Source: Streptomyces luteogriseus
GTDB taxonomy: Bacteria > Actinomycetota > Actinomycetes > Streptomycetales > Streptomycetaceae
Direction of reading: 5' to 3'
Length of the DNA: 64,000 nucleotides
Assembly (NCBI RefSeq): GCF_014205055.1
Contig: NZ_JACHMS010000001.1
Span: 2,728,001 to 2,792,000, forward strand
In this document: positions 1-9,688 of the stretch, in pieces
How positions within the stretch are numbered: position 1 is the stretch's first letter
Layout of the letters: the number at the start of each line of letters is the position of its first letter
Notes under the pieces: model-generated
The model's database searches: none
What the model was told of the DNA's origin: nothing
What the model saw: the letters and a program-made list of their open reading frames with translations, nothing else
Made by a program: the position numbers and the translations under genes

Positions 1-846
1 GCCGCCGATCTCGGCATCGACCTCGGGGAGTCCCAGCTGATCGACCCGGCCGCCTCCGACCTGCGCGACTCCTTCGCCGAGAAGTACGCCGCCCTGCGCG
101 CCCACCGGGGCGTCACCGTGGAGCTCGCCTACGACGTGGTCTCCGACGTGAACTACTTCGGCACGCTGATGGTCCAGGAGGGCCTCGCCGACGGCATGGT
201 GTCGGGCTCGGTGCACTCCACGGCCGCGACCATCCGCCCGGCGTTCGAGATCATCAAGACGAAGCCGGACGCCGGCATCGTCTCGTCCGTGTTCTTCATG
301 TGCCTGGCCGACAAGGTCCTCGTCTACGGCGACTGCGCGGTCAACCCGGACCCGAACGCCGAGCAGCTCGCCGACATCGCCATCCAGTCGGCGGCCACGG
401 CCGAGCAGTTCGGCGTGGAGCCCAGGATCGCGATGCTGTCGTACTCCACCGGCACCTCCGGCTCCGGCGCCGACGTCGACAAGGTGCGCGAGGCCACGGA
501 GCTGGTGCGCGCGCGCCGGCCCGACCTGAAGATCGAGGGACCGATCCAGTACGACGCCGCGGTGGAGCCGTCGGTCGCGGCGACCAAGCTGCCCGGCTCC
601 GAGGTCGCCGGGCAGGCGAGCGTGCTGATCTTCCCCGACCTGAACACCGGCAACAACACCTACAAGGCCGTGCAGCGCTCGGCCGGCGCGATCGCGGTCG
701 GCCCGGTGCTGCAGGGTCTGCGCAAGCCGGTCAACGACCTGTCCCGGGGCGCCATGGTCTCCGACATCGTGAACACCGTCGCGATCACGGCGATCCAGGC
801 CCAGATGCCCGCCCCGTCCCCGAGCGAGAAGGCGACCGCCCAGTGA
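1..846 (+). CDS. pta: Phosphate acetyltransferase, C-terminal part (5' end outside window)
   Basis: The frame is open from the first base, so this is the last 281 residues of a longer protein. They match the catalytic PTA/PTB domain, which swaps acetyl-CoA and phosphate for acetyl phosphate and CoA. Visible family stretches are the SGSVHST segment, [12 protein letters not shown], a [23 protein letters not shown] run and the [14 protein letters not shown] end. The stop codon overlaps the ackA start by four bases (GTGA), so the two are translationally coupled and form the acetate/acetyl-phosphate node. Bacterial Pta often carries an N-terminal P-loop domain of about 350 residues; whether this one does cannot be seen. 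Confidence 0.95.
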   Translation, partial: AADLGIDLGESQLIDPAASDLRDSFAEKYAALRAHRGVTVELAYDVVSDVNYFGTLMVQEGLADGMVSGSVHSTAATIRPAFEIIKTKPDAGIVSSVFFMCLADKVLVYGDCAVNPDPNAEQLADIAIQSAATAEQFGVEPRIAMLSYSTGTSGSGADVDKVREATELVRARRPDLKIEGPIQYDAAVEPSVAATKLPGSEVAGQASVLIFPDLNTGNNTYKAVQRSAGAIAVGPVLQGLRKPVNDLSRGAMVSDIVNTVAITAIQAQMPAPSPSEKATAQ

Positions 847-2057
847 GCCCCACCCGTGTCCTCGTCCTCAACTCCGGCTCCTCGTCGGTGAAGTACCAGC
901 TGCTCGACATGCGCGACAGCAGCCGGCTCGCGGTGGGCCTGGTGGAGCGCATCGGCGAGCAGACGTCCCGGCTGAAGCACACCCCGGCGGGCGGCGAGAG
1001 CCGCGAGCGCGAGGGTGCGATCGCCGACCACGACGCCGCCCTGAAGGCCGTCGCCGAGGAGCTCGCCAAGGACGACCTGGGCCTGGACTCGCCCGAACTG
1101 GCCGCGATCGGGCACCGGGTGGTGCACGGCGGCAAGACCTTCACCGAGCCGACCGTGATCGACGACGCCGTGCTCGCCGAGATCGAGCGGCTCATCCCGG
1201 TGGCCCCCCTGCACAACCCGGCCAACCTCACCGGGATCCGCACGGCCCAGGTGCTGCGTCCGGACCTGCCGCAGGTCGCCGTGTTCGACACCGCGTTCCA
1301 CACGACCATGCCGGAGTCGGCCGCCCGCTACGCGATCGACGTGAAGACCGCCGACGAGCACCGCGTGCGGCGCTACGGCTTCCACGGCACCTCGCACGCG
1401 TACGTCTCGCGCGCCACCGCCGAGCTCCTGGGCAAGGACCCGTCCGAGACGAACGTGATCGTGCTGCACCTGGGCAACGGGGCGTCCGCCTCGGCGGTGC
1501 GGGGCGGTCGCTGCGTGGACACCTCCATGGGGCTGACGCCTTTGGAGGGGCTCGTGATGGGTACGCGCTCCGGAGACATGGACCCGGCCGTCATCTTCCA
1601 TTTGATGCGTGTTGGCGGAATGTCCGCCGACGAGATCGACACTCTTCTCAACAAGAAGAGCGGTCTGATCGGTCTGTGCGGTGACAACGACATGAGGGAG
1701 ATCCGCCGCCGCGTCGACGAGGGCGACGAGCAGGCGGAGCTGGCGTTCGACATCTACATTCACCGGCTGAAGAAGTACATCGGCGCCTATTACGCCGTGC
1801 TCGGGCGGGTGGACGCGGTCGCCTTCACCGCAGGTGTCGGCGAGAACGCGGCTCCCGTGCGGGCGGCCGCCCTGGCGGGTCTGGAGGAGCTGGGCCTGGC
1901 GGTGGACGGCGAGCGCAACGCCGTACGCGGCGACGAGGCGCGGCTGATCTCGCCCGAGGGCGCCCGGGTCGCGGTGGCGGTGGTACCTACTGACGAGGAA
2001 TTGGAGATCGCGACACAGACCTACGCGCTGGTAATTGGTTCGGGGAATCACACCTGA
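843..2057 (+). CDS. ackA: Acetate kinase
   Basis: A 404-residue ASKHA-fold kinase that converts acetyl phosphate and ADP to acetate and ATP. Family segments appear in order: [12 protein letters not shown] at the N terminus, [64 protein letters not shown] and FTAGVGENA near the C terminus. The GTG start at 843 was chosen because it gives the usual length of about 400 residues and a four-base overlap with pta. A much longer open frame begins at 300, but that part is only a shadow of pta. Cytoplasmic; operon with pta. Confidence 0.97.
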   Translation: MSPTRVLVLNSGSSSVKYQLLDMRDSSRLAVGLVERIGEQTSRLKHTPAGGESREREGAIADHDAALKAVAEELAKDDLGLDSPELAAIGHRVVHGGKTFTEPTVIDDAVLAEIERLIPVAPLHNPANLTGIRTAQVLRPDLPQVAVFDTAFHTTMPESAARYAIDVKTADEHRVRRYGFHGTSHAYVSRATAELLGKDPSETNVIVLHLGNGASASAVRGGRCVDTSMGLTPLEGLVMGTRSGDMDPAVIFHLMRVGGMSADEIDTLLNKKSGLIGLCGDNDMREIRRRVDEGDEQAELAFDIYIHRLKKYIGAYYAVLGRVDAVAFTAGVGENAAPVRAAALAGLEELGLAVDGERNAVRGDEARLISPEGARVAVAVVPTDEELEIATQTYALVIGSGNHT

Positions 2058-2080
2058 GCGGCATCCCGCCCTTTTGTATT

Positions 2081-2102
2081 TTCCGCCAGACGGAATATTC
2101 CG
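2081..2102. promoter_or_regulatory. Palindrome upstream of pyk
   Basis: A perfect 12-base palindrome CGGAATATTCCG lies at 2091-2102, with an extra TTCCG half-site at 2081-2085. It sits about 30 bases before the pyruvate kinase start and is clearly A+T-richer than its surroundings. This is a plausible operator or promoter element for pyk; the protein that would bind it is unknown. Confidence 0.35.
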
Positions 2103-2131
2103 TTGCGAAACAAACCGATAGGATCGCCCCC

Positions 2132-3559
2132 ATGCGCCGTTCGAAAATCGTCTGTACTCTCGGCCCCGCGGTCGACTCCCACGATCAGCTTGTCGCGTTG
2201 ATCGAAGCCGGCATGAACGTGGCCCGCTTCAACTTCAGCCACGGCAGCCACGCCGAGCACCAGGGCCGGTACGACCGGGTCCGTGCCGCCGCCAAGGAGA
2301 CCGGCCGGGCCATCGGTGTCCTCGCCGACCTCCAGGGCCCGAAGATCCGCCTGGAGACCTTCGCCGAGGGTCCCGTGGAGCTGGTGCGCGGTGACGAGTT
2401 CACCATCACCACCGAGGACGTCCCCGGCGACAAGACGATCTGCGGGACGACCTACAAGGGCCTGCCCGGCGACGTCTCCCACGGCGACCAGATCCTCATC
2501 AACGACGGCAACGTCGAACTGAAGGTCACCGACATCAGCGGGCCCCGGGTGAAGACGATCGTCATCGAGGGCGGTGTCATCTCCGACCACAAGGGCATCA
2601 ACCTGCCCGGCGCGGCCGTCAACGTGCCCGCCCTGTCGGAGAAGGACATCGAGGACCTCCGCTTCGCCCTCCGGATGGGCTGCGACCTGGTCGCGCTGTC
2701 GTTCGTCCGGGACGCCAAGGACGTCCAGGACGTGCACCGCATCATGGACGAGGAAGGCCGCCGCGTCCCGGTCATCGCCAAGGTGGAGAAGCCGCAGGCG
2801 GTGCAGAACATGGAGGACGTCGTGCTGGCGTTCGACGGTGTCATGGTCGCCCGCGGTGACCTGGCCGTCGAGTACCCGCTCGAGAAGGTCCCCATGGTGC
2901 AGAAGCGCCTGATCGAGCTGTGCCGGCGCAACGCCAAGCCGGTGATCGTGGCGACCCAGATGATGGAGTCGATGATCACCAACTCCCGTCCGACCCGCGC
3001 CGAGGCCTCCGACGTGGCCAACGCGATCCTGGACGGCGCCGACGCGGTCATGCTGTCCGCCGAGTCGAGCGTGGGCGCCTACCCGATCGAGACCGTGAAG
3101 ACGATGTCGAAGATCGTCGCCGCGGCCGAGCAGGAGCTGATGTCCAAGGGCCTGCAGCCGCTGGTGCCGGGCAAGAAGCCGCGCACGCAGGGCGGTTCGG
3201 TGGCCCGCGCCGCGTGCGAGATCGCCGACTTCCTCGGCGGCCGGGGCCTGGTGGCCTTCACGCAGTCCGGCGACACCGCCCGCCGTCTCTCGCGCTACCG
3301 CGCGGTCCAGCCGATCATCGCCTTCACCACCGACGAGGGCACCCGCAACCAGATGGCGCTGAGCTGGGGCGTGGAGCCCCACGTGGTGCCGTTCGTGAAC
3401 AGCACCGACGAGATGGTCGACCTGGTCGAGCAGGAGCTGGTGAAGCTGAACCGCTTCAACGACGGCGACATCGTGGTCATCACCGCCGGTTCGCCCCCCG
3501 GCGTGCCCGGCACCACCAACATGGTGCGGGTCCACCACCTGGGCGAGGCCAAGGGCTGA
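2132..3559 (+). CDS. pyk: Pyruvate kinase
   Basis: A 475-residue pyruvate kinase that turns phosphoenolpyruvate and ADP into pyruvate and ATP. It shows the N-terminal KIVCTLGPA segment, NFSHGSH, the LADLQGPKIR segment that begins the B domain, the active-site stretch VIAKVEKPQAVQN, GVMVARGDLAVEYP for metal and substrate binding, and DGADAVMLSAESSVGAYP. Full length, no breaks. It follows ackA by 74 bases, and a strong hairpin at 3593-3625 ends the unit. Streptomyces usually have two pyruvate kinases; the position next to ackA is that of the SCO5423 gene. Confidence 0.97.
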   Translation: MRRSKIVCTLGPAVDSHDQLVALIEAGMNVARFNFSHGSHAEHQGRYDRVRAAAKETGRAIGVLADLQGPKIRLETFAEGPVELVRGDEFTITTEDVPGDKTICGTTYKGLPGDVSHGDQILINDGNVELKVTDISGPRVKTIVIEGGVISDHKGINLPGAAVNVPALSEKDIEDLRFALRMGCDLVALSFVRDAKDVQDVHRIMDEEGRRVPVIAKVEKPQAVQNMEDVVLAFDGVMVARGDLAVEYPLEKVPMVQKRLIELCRRNAKPVIVATQMMESMITNSRPTRAEASDVANAILDGADAVMLSAESSVGAYPIETVKTMSKIVAAAEQELMSKGLQPLVPGKKPRTQGGSVARAACEIADFLGGRGLVAFTQSGDTARRLSRYRAVQPIIAFTTDEGTRNQMALSWGVEPHVVPFVNSTDEMVDLVEQELVKLNRFNDGDIVVITAGSPPGVPGTTNMVRVHHLGEAKG

Positions 3560-3592
3560 TCCGCACAGGGCCGTGAAGGCCCGTACACGACA

Positions 3593-3625
3593 GAGGGCGC
3601 CCCCTGGGATCCAGGGGGCGCCCTC
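3593..3625. terminator. Bidirectional hairpin between pyk and the small minus-strand gene
   Basis: A 15-bp perfect stem (GAGGGCGCCCCCTGG with its complement) with a three-base loop. It sits between the convergent pyk and the gene ending at 3658. There is no long T run, which is normal for Streptomyces terminators. Confidence 0.85.
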
Positions 3626-3657
3626 GTCCTTCGGCGCTCAGTGACGTCCGTCGGGTG

Positions 3658-4047
3658 TCACGCCTCGGCAACCGCCCGAACGACGGCCTGGGCCAGGGCG
3701 TCGAAGTTCTCCCGATAAAAGCCCAGGCGGATGTTGAACGGCTCCTCCGCGAAGAGGCCGCTGCGCTCGAGGAACAGGGTGGGCGTAGCGCACAGGGCGC
3801 TGTGCAGCACGTGCAGTTCCTCCAGGGCGAGCCGGAAGTCCCGTGACTCCTTGTGAGGTCCGGCCAGGCGTTCCAACAACGCGTCGACCGCCTCCCGGCC
3901 CGCACCGACCAGCAGGATCAGCTCCGTGTCGCCGCGGTCCCTCCCACGCAGATAGCTCAACGCCTCGTACATCGCCGACGCCTGGGAGGGCGCGAGCCGG
4001 GCGATGAACGCGTCGCCGTCGCGGGTGACCTTCAACTGTGTTCTCAA
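3658..4047 (-). CDS. Small soluble protein, candidate immunity protein of the adjacent toxin-like protein
   Basis: 129 residues, no signal peptide or membrane segment, not recognised as a named family. It begins MRTQLKVTRDGDAF and is a mixed alpha/beta-looking cytosolic protein. The start is a TTG about 10 bases after a GGGGGAAGG ribosome site. It lies 18 bases downstream of the large secreted alanine-rich protein, so the two are almost surely co-transcribed. A small cytosolic gene directly behind a gene with a variable C-terminal domain is the classic toxin-immunity layout; the immunity role is inferred from position only. Confidence 0.6.
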   Translation of the reverse strand: MRTQLKVTRDGDAFIARLAPSQASAMYEALSYLRGRDRGDTELILLVGAGREAVDALLERLAGPHKESRDFRLALEELHVLHSALCATPTLFLERSGLFAEEPFNIRLGFYRENFDALAQAVVRAVAEA

Positions 4048-4065
4048 CTGTCTCGCCTTCCCCCG

Positions 4066-7000
4066 TCAGCTCTTGTTGAGGGGCTCGTAGCGGCCGCCGT
4101 TGGTGAACGTGTCCTTGTGCATCTTGTAGGCGTGGATGCGGTAATTCTGGATGATGATGATCAGGCCCTTGTCCTCATCGTAGGCGACGGGGTTCTTCTT
4201 CTTCGTGTCGAAGTGGGTCGCCTTGCCCTGCCACTTCTTGAAGTAGTCGGCCATGTCCTGCAGATTGCGGCCGACACCCGGAAGGTCGTGGTCCGCCGCG
4301 ACCTCGAGGTCCGGGTCGCCCATCCGCCGCCACTGGTACTCGACGCCTTCCGAGACATCGGTGCCGAACCTCTTCTCGATGTCCGCCAGCACCTCGTAGG
4401 GCAGGTCGTCCACCAGGTCGAAGTCGCAGGCACCCAGGTCGATGGGCTCGTCGTCGTCATCGTCCGACGAGGCCGCGGCGGACGACGACGCCGTGGCGAA
4501 CCCTGCCGTCCGCACGGTCCCGGCGCTCTTGGCGGACGCGGCGCTCTTGGCGGACGCGGCGCTCTTCGCGGGCTTCTTCTTGCAGGCCGGGAGGTCCGGC
4601 TCCTTCTTCGCCTTCTCGGCCAGCTTGCGGAGCTTGTCGAGGGTCTTCTTCGCCTTCGCCGACTTCTCGAAGAACCCGTAGACACCCGAGGCGATCCGGA
4701 CGATCGCCTTGCCCACCCCGAGGATCTTGTTCGCCGGGACGGCCTTGGCCAGTGTCCACAGGCAGGCCTCGACATCGCCCTTGGTCAGGCAGTTCTTGAG
4801 GTCGGTCCAGCCGATCTCGTCGAGGAGGATCTGCCCGCCGTTCTGCTTGACCCAGTCCAGCAGGCTCAGGGACGCCAGGGCGAGCGCGGACCGGTACTGG
4901 TCCACGCACTCCTGCCCGCACATGCGCAGGAGCGCGGCCTCCTCATCGGAGGACAGGGCCGGGCCGGGGTTGGCCGCCTGGTCGGCCTGCTCCTTGCGGA
5001 GTTCCTCCAGACGCTTGCGCTCCGCCTCCTCGGCGCGGGTGGCGGCGGCGTCCGCCTCCTTCGCCGCGCCGTCGGCGTTGGAGGCCGCCTTCTCGGCCTT
5101 GACCGCGTCCGACTCGGCGGAAGTGGCGACGCGGTCCGCGACGGCAGCGTCGGACTCGGCGGCGGAAGCGGCGGAACGGGCGCCGACCGCGTCCCGCTCG
5201 GCGTCCGTGGCGTCGCGGTCGGCCTGGGCGGCCGCCGATTCGGCCTCGTTGGCGGCGGAGTTGGCGTAGAAGGCGTCGGTGCCCGCCTGCTGGTCATACT
5301 TCTGGGCGCTCGCGTCGGCCTTCTTCGCCGCGGCGGCGTCCGTCGCGGCGGCCTTGGCGGAAGCGTTCGCCGCGGCGGCGGACTCGACCGCCTGCACCGC
5401 GTAGTCCGCGGCATCGGCCGCCGCCTGGAGGGCGATCTTGGCATCGCCGGCGGCCTTCTCGGCGAGCGCCTTGGCCTGCGCCGCCGCCTTCTTCGCCTCG
5501 TCCGACTTGGCCTTGGCCGCCGTGGCCTGCTGCTCGGCCAGCGTCTTGGAGGTCTGCCCGATCAGCACCGCGTACGCCGCCGAGGTGTCGGTCTCGCGAT
5601 ACGGGGAGCCGATGGTGATCGCCGCGTCGGCCGCCTTGGTGGTCGCGGTCGCGGCATCGCGGGCGCCCTGCGCGTAGTGGGCCGTGGCGGCGGCGTACCC
5701 GGCGGTCTTCGCCGCCCACGCGGCCGTCTTCGCGGCCTCGGCCACCGCCGCGGTGGCCTCCTTGCGCGCGGTGATCGCCGCGGCCTGGGCCTTCTTGGCC
5801 TCGGAGTCCGCCTGCTTGGCCTTCGTCTTCGCGGAGGCGGCCGCGTCGATCGCCTCCGCCGCCGCGGCGTGCGCGGTTTGGGCGGCCGCGTGGGTCTTCG
5901 CGTACGCCGACTGGGCCGCTTCCGCGGCGGACCGGGAACGCTCGGCCGCGCCCTGCGCGCGGGTCGCCGCCGCTCGGGCGTTGACCGCCGCCGTGGTCGC
6001 CTCGTTGGCCGCCGTACGCGCCCGGGTCGCCGCGCCCGCCGCGTCGTTGGCGGCGGAACGTGCCTCGGTGGCCGCCTGCCGGGTCTCGGCCGCGGCCGCG
6101 GTGCCCTCGGCAGCGGCTGCCGCGGACTCCAGGGCCGACGCGCGGGAGGCGGTGGCGTTCTTCTCGTGCTCGGCCTTCACCGCCGCGTTGCGGGCCTTGT
6201 AGGCACGCAGTTCGGCACCCTGCGCCGCCGCCAGCTTCTCCGACGCCGTCGTGCCCGCGGACTCCGCGGCCGTACGGGCCTGGCGAGCCTTGCCCTGCTC
6301 GGTCCGCGCCCGTTCCTCGGCCGTGCCGGCCTTCGCCCTCTCGCTCGCGGCGATGTCCCGCTCACGCTCGGCGGTGGCCTTCTCGGCCTCCGCGATCGAG
6401 CGCTGCCGCTTCGCCTCCGCGGCCTGCTCCTTGGCCGTCTGCTCCGCCTTCTCGGCGGTATCGCGGGCCTTCTTCGCGGTGGCGGCGTCGGCCGCGGCCC
6501 CGGCGGCCAGCTTGGCCGCGGACTCGGCGGCGGCCTTGGCCTGCGCCTTTGCCTCCAGGGCCGCGGTCTTGCGGAACTCCGTGTTCAGCGCGTGCGTCTG
6601 CGTCTTCGCCAGCGCCAGCAGCGTCTGGGAATCGGCCACCGTGGCCTTCGCCGCGTTCGACGCGGTCAGCGTGGCCTTTGCCGCTGCCTGTGCGGCGGCG
6701 GCCGAGGCCTTGGCGACCTGCACGGACTGCTGGGCGTGCAGCAGACCCCGGCCGCGCGGCAGCTTCGCGGCGTCGGCGATCGCCCACGCCTTCGTCTGCT
6801 GGGTGTTCGCGGTGTCCGCGGCCGTCTTGGCCCGGGCCGCCGCCGCGTCCGCGACCGCCACCTGCTTCGCGGCGGCCGTCTTCGCCGCGTTCAGATCGGC
6901 TGTCGCCTTCGTGAAGACAGCCGGCTTCGGGTAGTTGATGGAGTCCTTGTGCGCGGCCCAGTACTTCTGCCAGTACAGGATCTGGTCCGCCTGCCAGGCC

Positions 7001-7992
7001 TGCCGAACCGCCTCGATCATGGCGCCCGTGGCGATCCGGGTCTCCTTCGCCGCGGCGGACTCGGCGGTGACGATCGCCTTGCGCTGCTCGGCCTGGCCGC
7101 CGTACTCCGACTCCCATTCCGAGTACGCCTGCATGACCGGCCCGGTCAGCACCCTGTAGTGGTCGATCGGGTTGGCGCTGTCACAGGCCGCCCAGGCCGT
7201 CTTCAGCGCCTCGACCTCGGTACGGAACTCCAGCGACTCCGGCTCCGGAGCCTTGGTCGGGAAGCCGCCGAAGCGCAGGAACGTGGCAACGTCGTTGGCC
7301 GAGGAATAGCCGAGGTTGCTCGTGTCGAGCAGTTCCTTCCCTGCGACGTCCTTGTACGCGGAGGCCCAGGCGTCGTCGCCGGTGTCGAACGCGTCGAGCA
7401 CCTTCTTTGCCTGATCCAGCGAGGCCTTGCCCGGCCTCGGTGTCGGGTTCTCCCAGGTCTGGTTGTAGAGGTCGCGCTGGGTGCCGAGGGTGAAGGCGAC
7501 GACGTCCTTGCCGAAGTCCGGCGCGAAATAGTCGCGGCCACCCGACGAGTTCACCGCCGCATACGGCTTGTTGGCGGTGTCCAGCTTGTCCTGGCGGTCA
7601 CGGTAGGCAGTCAGATCCGCCGTGCCCGCGTCCACGTCCCGTCGGTGGGCGTCACCGAGTTCGCCGAAGCTCCAGTTGGCCACAACGGTGCGCAAGTCGG
7701 CGTCGGTGCCGGCGAGTTTGCCCGCCGCGTACGCCTTCATCTCAGGCCCGCCGTAGTGGACGGCCCGCGCCACCTGGCAACGGTCCTTGCGGGCCTGGGC
7801 ACCGAGGCTGATGCGGAGGGTGCGCTCGTATGGGTTTGCCGGATTGTCCCCCGGTTCGTCCGCAACGGCGGGGGACGCGGAGACCAGCCCGCCGAGCACG
7901 GCGGTCGCGGTCGCAAGCGCGACAGCCGCCACGCCCCGTGGTATGCGGCCGGTCCGTAACCGTCTCAGCGGGCGTCTTCGTGATGTGTGCAC
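4066..7992 (-). CDS. Large secreted alanine-rich coiled-coil protein with a C-terminal toxin-like domain
   Basis: 1308 residues from a GTG at 7992, chosen because GGAGG stands seven bases before it; an upstream ATG at 8058 has no such site. The N terminus has an arginine-rich stretch, a hydrophobic core (VAAVALATATAVLGGLV) and SASPAVADE, a secretion signal with a likely cleavage after AVA. Residues of roughly 380-1000 are a very long Ala/Lys/Glu/Thr-rich coiled coil of AAA-AEAA type repeats. Next come a conserved module with WTDLKNCLTKGDVEACLW, a poly-Asp linker, and a compact last domain of about 115 residues (VEYQWRRMGDPD ... IIIIQNYRIHAYKMHKDTFTNGG). This matches the architecture of Streptomyces polymorphic toxins. 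The activity of the last domain is not recognised; an RNase of the BECR type is possible. Confidence 0.7.
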   Translation of the reverse strand: MHTSRRRPLRRLRTGRIPRGVAAVALATATAVLGGLVSASPAVADEPGDNPANPYERTLRISLGAQARKDRCQVARAVHYGGPEMKAYAAGKLAGTDADLRTVVANWSFGELGDAHRRDVDAGTADLTAYRDRQDKLDTANKPYAAVNSSGGRDYFAPDFGKDVVAFTLGTQRDLYNQTWENPTPRPGKASLDQAKKVLDAFDTGDDAWASAYKDVAGKELLDTSNLGYSSANDVATFLRFGGFPTKAPEPESLEFRTEVEALKTAWAACDSANPIDHYRVLTGPVMQAYSEWESEYGGQAEQRKAIVTAESAAAKETRIATGAMIEAVRQAWQADQILYWQKYWAAHKDSINYPKPAVFTKATADLNAAKTAAAKQVAVADAAAARAKTAADTANTQQTKAWAIADAAKLPRGRGLLHAQQSVQVAKASAAAAQAAAKATLTASNAAKATVADSQTLLALAKTQTHALNTEFRKTAALEAKAQAKAAAESAAKLAAGAAADAATAKKARDTAEKAEQTAKEQAAEAKRQRSIAEAEKATAERERDIAASERAKAGTAEERARTEQGKARQARTAAESAGTTASEKLAAAQGAELRAYKARNAAVKAEHEKNATASRASALESAAAAAEGTAAAAETRQAATEARSAANDAAGAATRARTAANEATTAAVNARAAATRAQGAAERSRSAAEAAQSAYAKTHAAAQTAHAAAAEAIDAAASAKTKAKQADSEAKKAQAAAITARKEATAAVAEAAKTAAWAAKTAGYAAATAHYAQGARDAATATTKAADAAITIGSPYRETDTSAAYAVLIGQTSKTLAEQQATAAKAKSDEAKKAAAQAKALAEKAAGDAKIALQAAADAADYAVQAVESAAAANASAKAAATDAAAAKKADASAQKYDQQAGTDAFYANSAANEAESAAAQADRDATDAERDAVGARSAASAAESDAAVADRVATSAESDAVKAEKAASNADGAAKEADAAATRAEEAERKRLEELRKEQADQAANPGPALSSDEEAALLRMCGQECVDQYRSALALASLSLLDWVKQNGGQILLDEIGWTDLKNCLTKGDVEACLWTLAKAVPANKILGVGKAIVRIASGVYGFFEKSAKAKKTLDKLRKLAEKAKKEPDLPACKKKPAKSAASAKSAASAKSAGTVRTAGFATASSSAAASSDDDDDEPIDLGACDFDLVDDLPYEVLADIEKRFGTDVSEGVEYQWRRMGDPDLEVAADHDLPGVGRNLQDMADYFKKWQGKATHFDTKKKNPVAYDEDKGLIIIIQNYRIHAYKMHKDTFTNGGRYEPLNKS

Positions 7993-8281
7993 GTCAAATC
8001 CTCCACGGGTGGTCAGTCCGAATGGTCTGTCGGTCCACACAGGAAGGAGGCATGACAAAGGGTCCCGTCGACGCCCGGCCGGTGGTCAGCCGACGGCGCG
8101 CCCGCAAGGAAAGTCAGGAAATGAGAGTCCCCGAATGTAGTGCGTGTGGTCAGCACGCAGCCTTCGCCCCCCTCCCCACGGGGACGCGATCATCATGACA
8201 TCGGGAATCCGTTCACGAAAGCCTTATTCGGGTTTACGTTCGACTACGTCCCCGCCGGGCGATGAACCGGCGAGGCACAGC
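7993..8281 (-). promoter_or_regulatory. Upstream region of the toxin-like gene
   Basis: About 290 bases with no credible gene. It holds the GGAGG ribosome site just before 7992 and an A/T-richer stretch around 8100-8260 that probably contains the promoter. No clear -10/-35 pair or operator could be assigned. Confidence 0.35.
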
Positions 8282-8319
8282 ACTGTGCCCCGCCGGTTCG
8301 AGGCCCGGCGGGGCACAGT
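8282..8319 (-). terminator. Terminator after the acidic secreted protein gene
   Basis: A 15-bp perfect stem (ACTGTGCCCCGCCGG and its complement at 8305-8319) with an eight-base loop. It begins 29 bases past the stop of the gene ending at 8348 and separates it from the toxin-like gene. Confidence 0.85.
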
Positions 8320-8347
8320 CCTTTCGCGGCTCCCGGAGAAGACCGGA

Positions 8348-9688
8348 TCAGTCGGTCACGTACTGATGCAGCCCCGGCACCGTCAGCGTGCCGCCGAACT
8401 GGCCGGCCTGGACGACCTTCACGTTGGTGAAGTAGATCAGCGGGATGTTCAGGGGCGGCGGGTGCTCCGGGTCGAACGTGACCGGGATCAGGCCGAGCAG
8501 GTTGCCCGAGATCTTCTCCGTGTACATCACCGTCTTGCCGTCGGTGATCGTGGACTTCGACCCCTTGGCCGCCTGGACGTGGTGGGTCTTGCCGGACTGC
8601 TTGTCCGTGACGAGCTGGTGCAGGTCCCCGATGTCGGTCCCGTCGTTGATGACGTACTTCAGGACCTTCTTGGTGGCGCCGCTCGCGGTCTTCACCTCGA
8701 CGATGCCCTGGTAGTCGGCACCCTTCAGCGTCAGCGAGCTGGCCTCCAGGCGCCAGGGCTCGTCGGGCACGAGGAGCTCGTTGTCCACCCCGCCCTCGGC
8801 GTCCGTGGCGGCCGGGCAGTCCTCGGGGTCCACGGAGGGGCTCGCGGACGGGCTGGGAGAGGCGGTGGCCTTCTCTGCCGCATCCTCGGCCGCCTTCTCG
8901 ACGGCCTTGCTCGTGTCCCCGGCCGCCTTCGATGCCGCGTCCGTCGTGTCCTTGACGGTGTCCTCGACCGTGTCGGTCGTCTTCTCGACGGCGTCGGACG
9001 CGTCGTCCTCGCTCGTGTCCGAGGACGTCTCGGTGTCCTCGGCCTTGCTCGTGTCCCCGGACGGCGAGGCGGACGCGGAGGGCGTCGGGCTCGGGCTCTC
9101 GGTGGACTTGCCGCCGTTGAAGATGCCGCCGATCGCGTCGCCGATGTCCTCGAGGACGTTGCCGCCGCTCTGGGAGGCCGACGGGCTGGGCGTCGCCTCG
9201 TCGTCCTCGCCCGACGTGCCCTCGGATGCCGAAGGGGTCGGGGTGGGCTCGGTCTTGTCGCCCTTGTCGTCGGAACCTGAATCCGACGAAGAGGACGAGT
9301 CGCCCTTGTCCGCACCCGCGTCCGAGCCGGCGGACGTCGAGGGACTCGGCTCGGCCGCGTCCTTGTCCTCGTCGCCCGCGGCCTCGCTCTCGCTCGCCGA
9401 GGGCGACGGGGAGGCGCCGTCCTTGTCGTCCTCCAGCGCCGCGAGGCAGTCCTTGTACTCGTCGGCCTTCAGGCTGTTGGAGGTCGACGGCTGCTCGTCG
9501 GCGAGGGCGAGCGTGGGGGTGAATCCCATGCCCATGAGGACCGCGGTGGGCATCGCCGCCATGGCTATCGCCTTGCCGGCAGGCATCTGGAACCGGGTGA
9601 AGAGCGGCTTCTTGGGAGCCGCGTGACGTGGCCCCGTTCTCGCCTTCGCCTGGGCGGCGGGAGAACCGTCGCGGGGGTCAGCCGACAC
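8348..9688 (-). CDS. Acidic Ser/Pro-rich membrane-anchored or secreted protein of the DUF6230/DUF6114 cluster
   Basis: 446 residues from the GTG at 9688, which overlaps the end of the DUF6114 gene by 11 bases. A hydrophobic segment (about residues 35-58, KAIAMAAMPTAVLMGMGFTP) ending in ALADEQ looks like a signal or anchor. Residues of roughly 75-285 are low-complexity and strongly acidic, with PSPSAS-type repeats alternating with Asp/Glu/Lys. The C-terminal 155 residues form a folded domain starting DCPAATDAEGG and containing NELLVPDEPW, KYVINDGTDIGDLHQL and NIPLIYFTNVKV. The disordered stretch may span the cell wall. Function unknown; always-together neighbours suggest a joint envelope role. 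Confidence 0.8.
   Translation of the reverse strand: MSADPRDGSPAAQAKARTGPRHAAPKKPLFTRFQMPAGKAIAMAAMPTAVLMGMGFTPTLALADEQPSTSNSLKADEYKDCLAALEDDKDGASPSPSASESEAAGDEDKDAAEPSPSTSAGSDAGADKGDSSSSSDSGSDDKGDKTEPTPTPSASEGTSGEDDEATPSPSASQSGGNVLEDIGDAIGGIFNGGKSTESPSPTPSASASPSGDTSKAEDTETSSDTSEDDASDAVEKTTDTVEDTVKDTTDAASKAAGDTSKAVEKAAEDAAEKATASPSPSASPSVDPEDCPAATDAEGGVDNELLVPDEPWRLEASSLTLKGADYQGIVEVKTASGATKKVLKYVINDGTDIGDLHQLVTDKQSGKTHHVQAAKGSKSTITDGKTVMYTEKISGNLLGLIPVTFDPEHPPPLNIPLIYFTNVKVVQAGQFGGTLTVPGLHQYVTD

Noticed and set aside
300..842. N-terminal extension of the ackA frame
   Set aside because: It overlaps pta in another frame and is Arg-rich nonsense; the GTG at 843 gives the standard acetate kinase length.
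3853..7959. Long open frame (1368 codons) on the plus strand opposite the toxin-like gene
   Set aside because: It is an antisense shadow: Arg/Gly/Leu-rich nonsense without motifs, caused by third-position G/C bias. The minus-strand gene has a ribosome site, signal peptide and recognisable modules.
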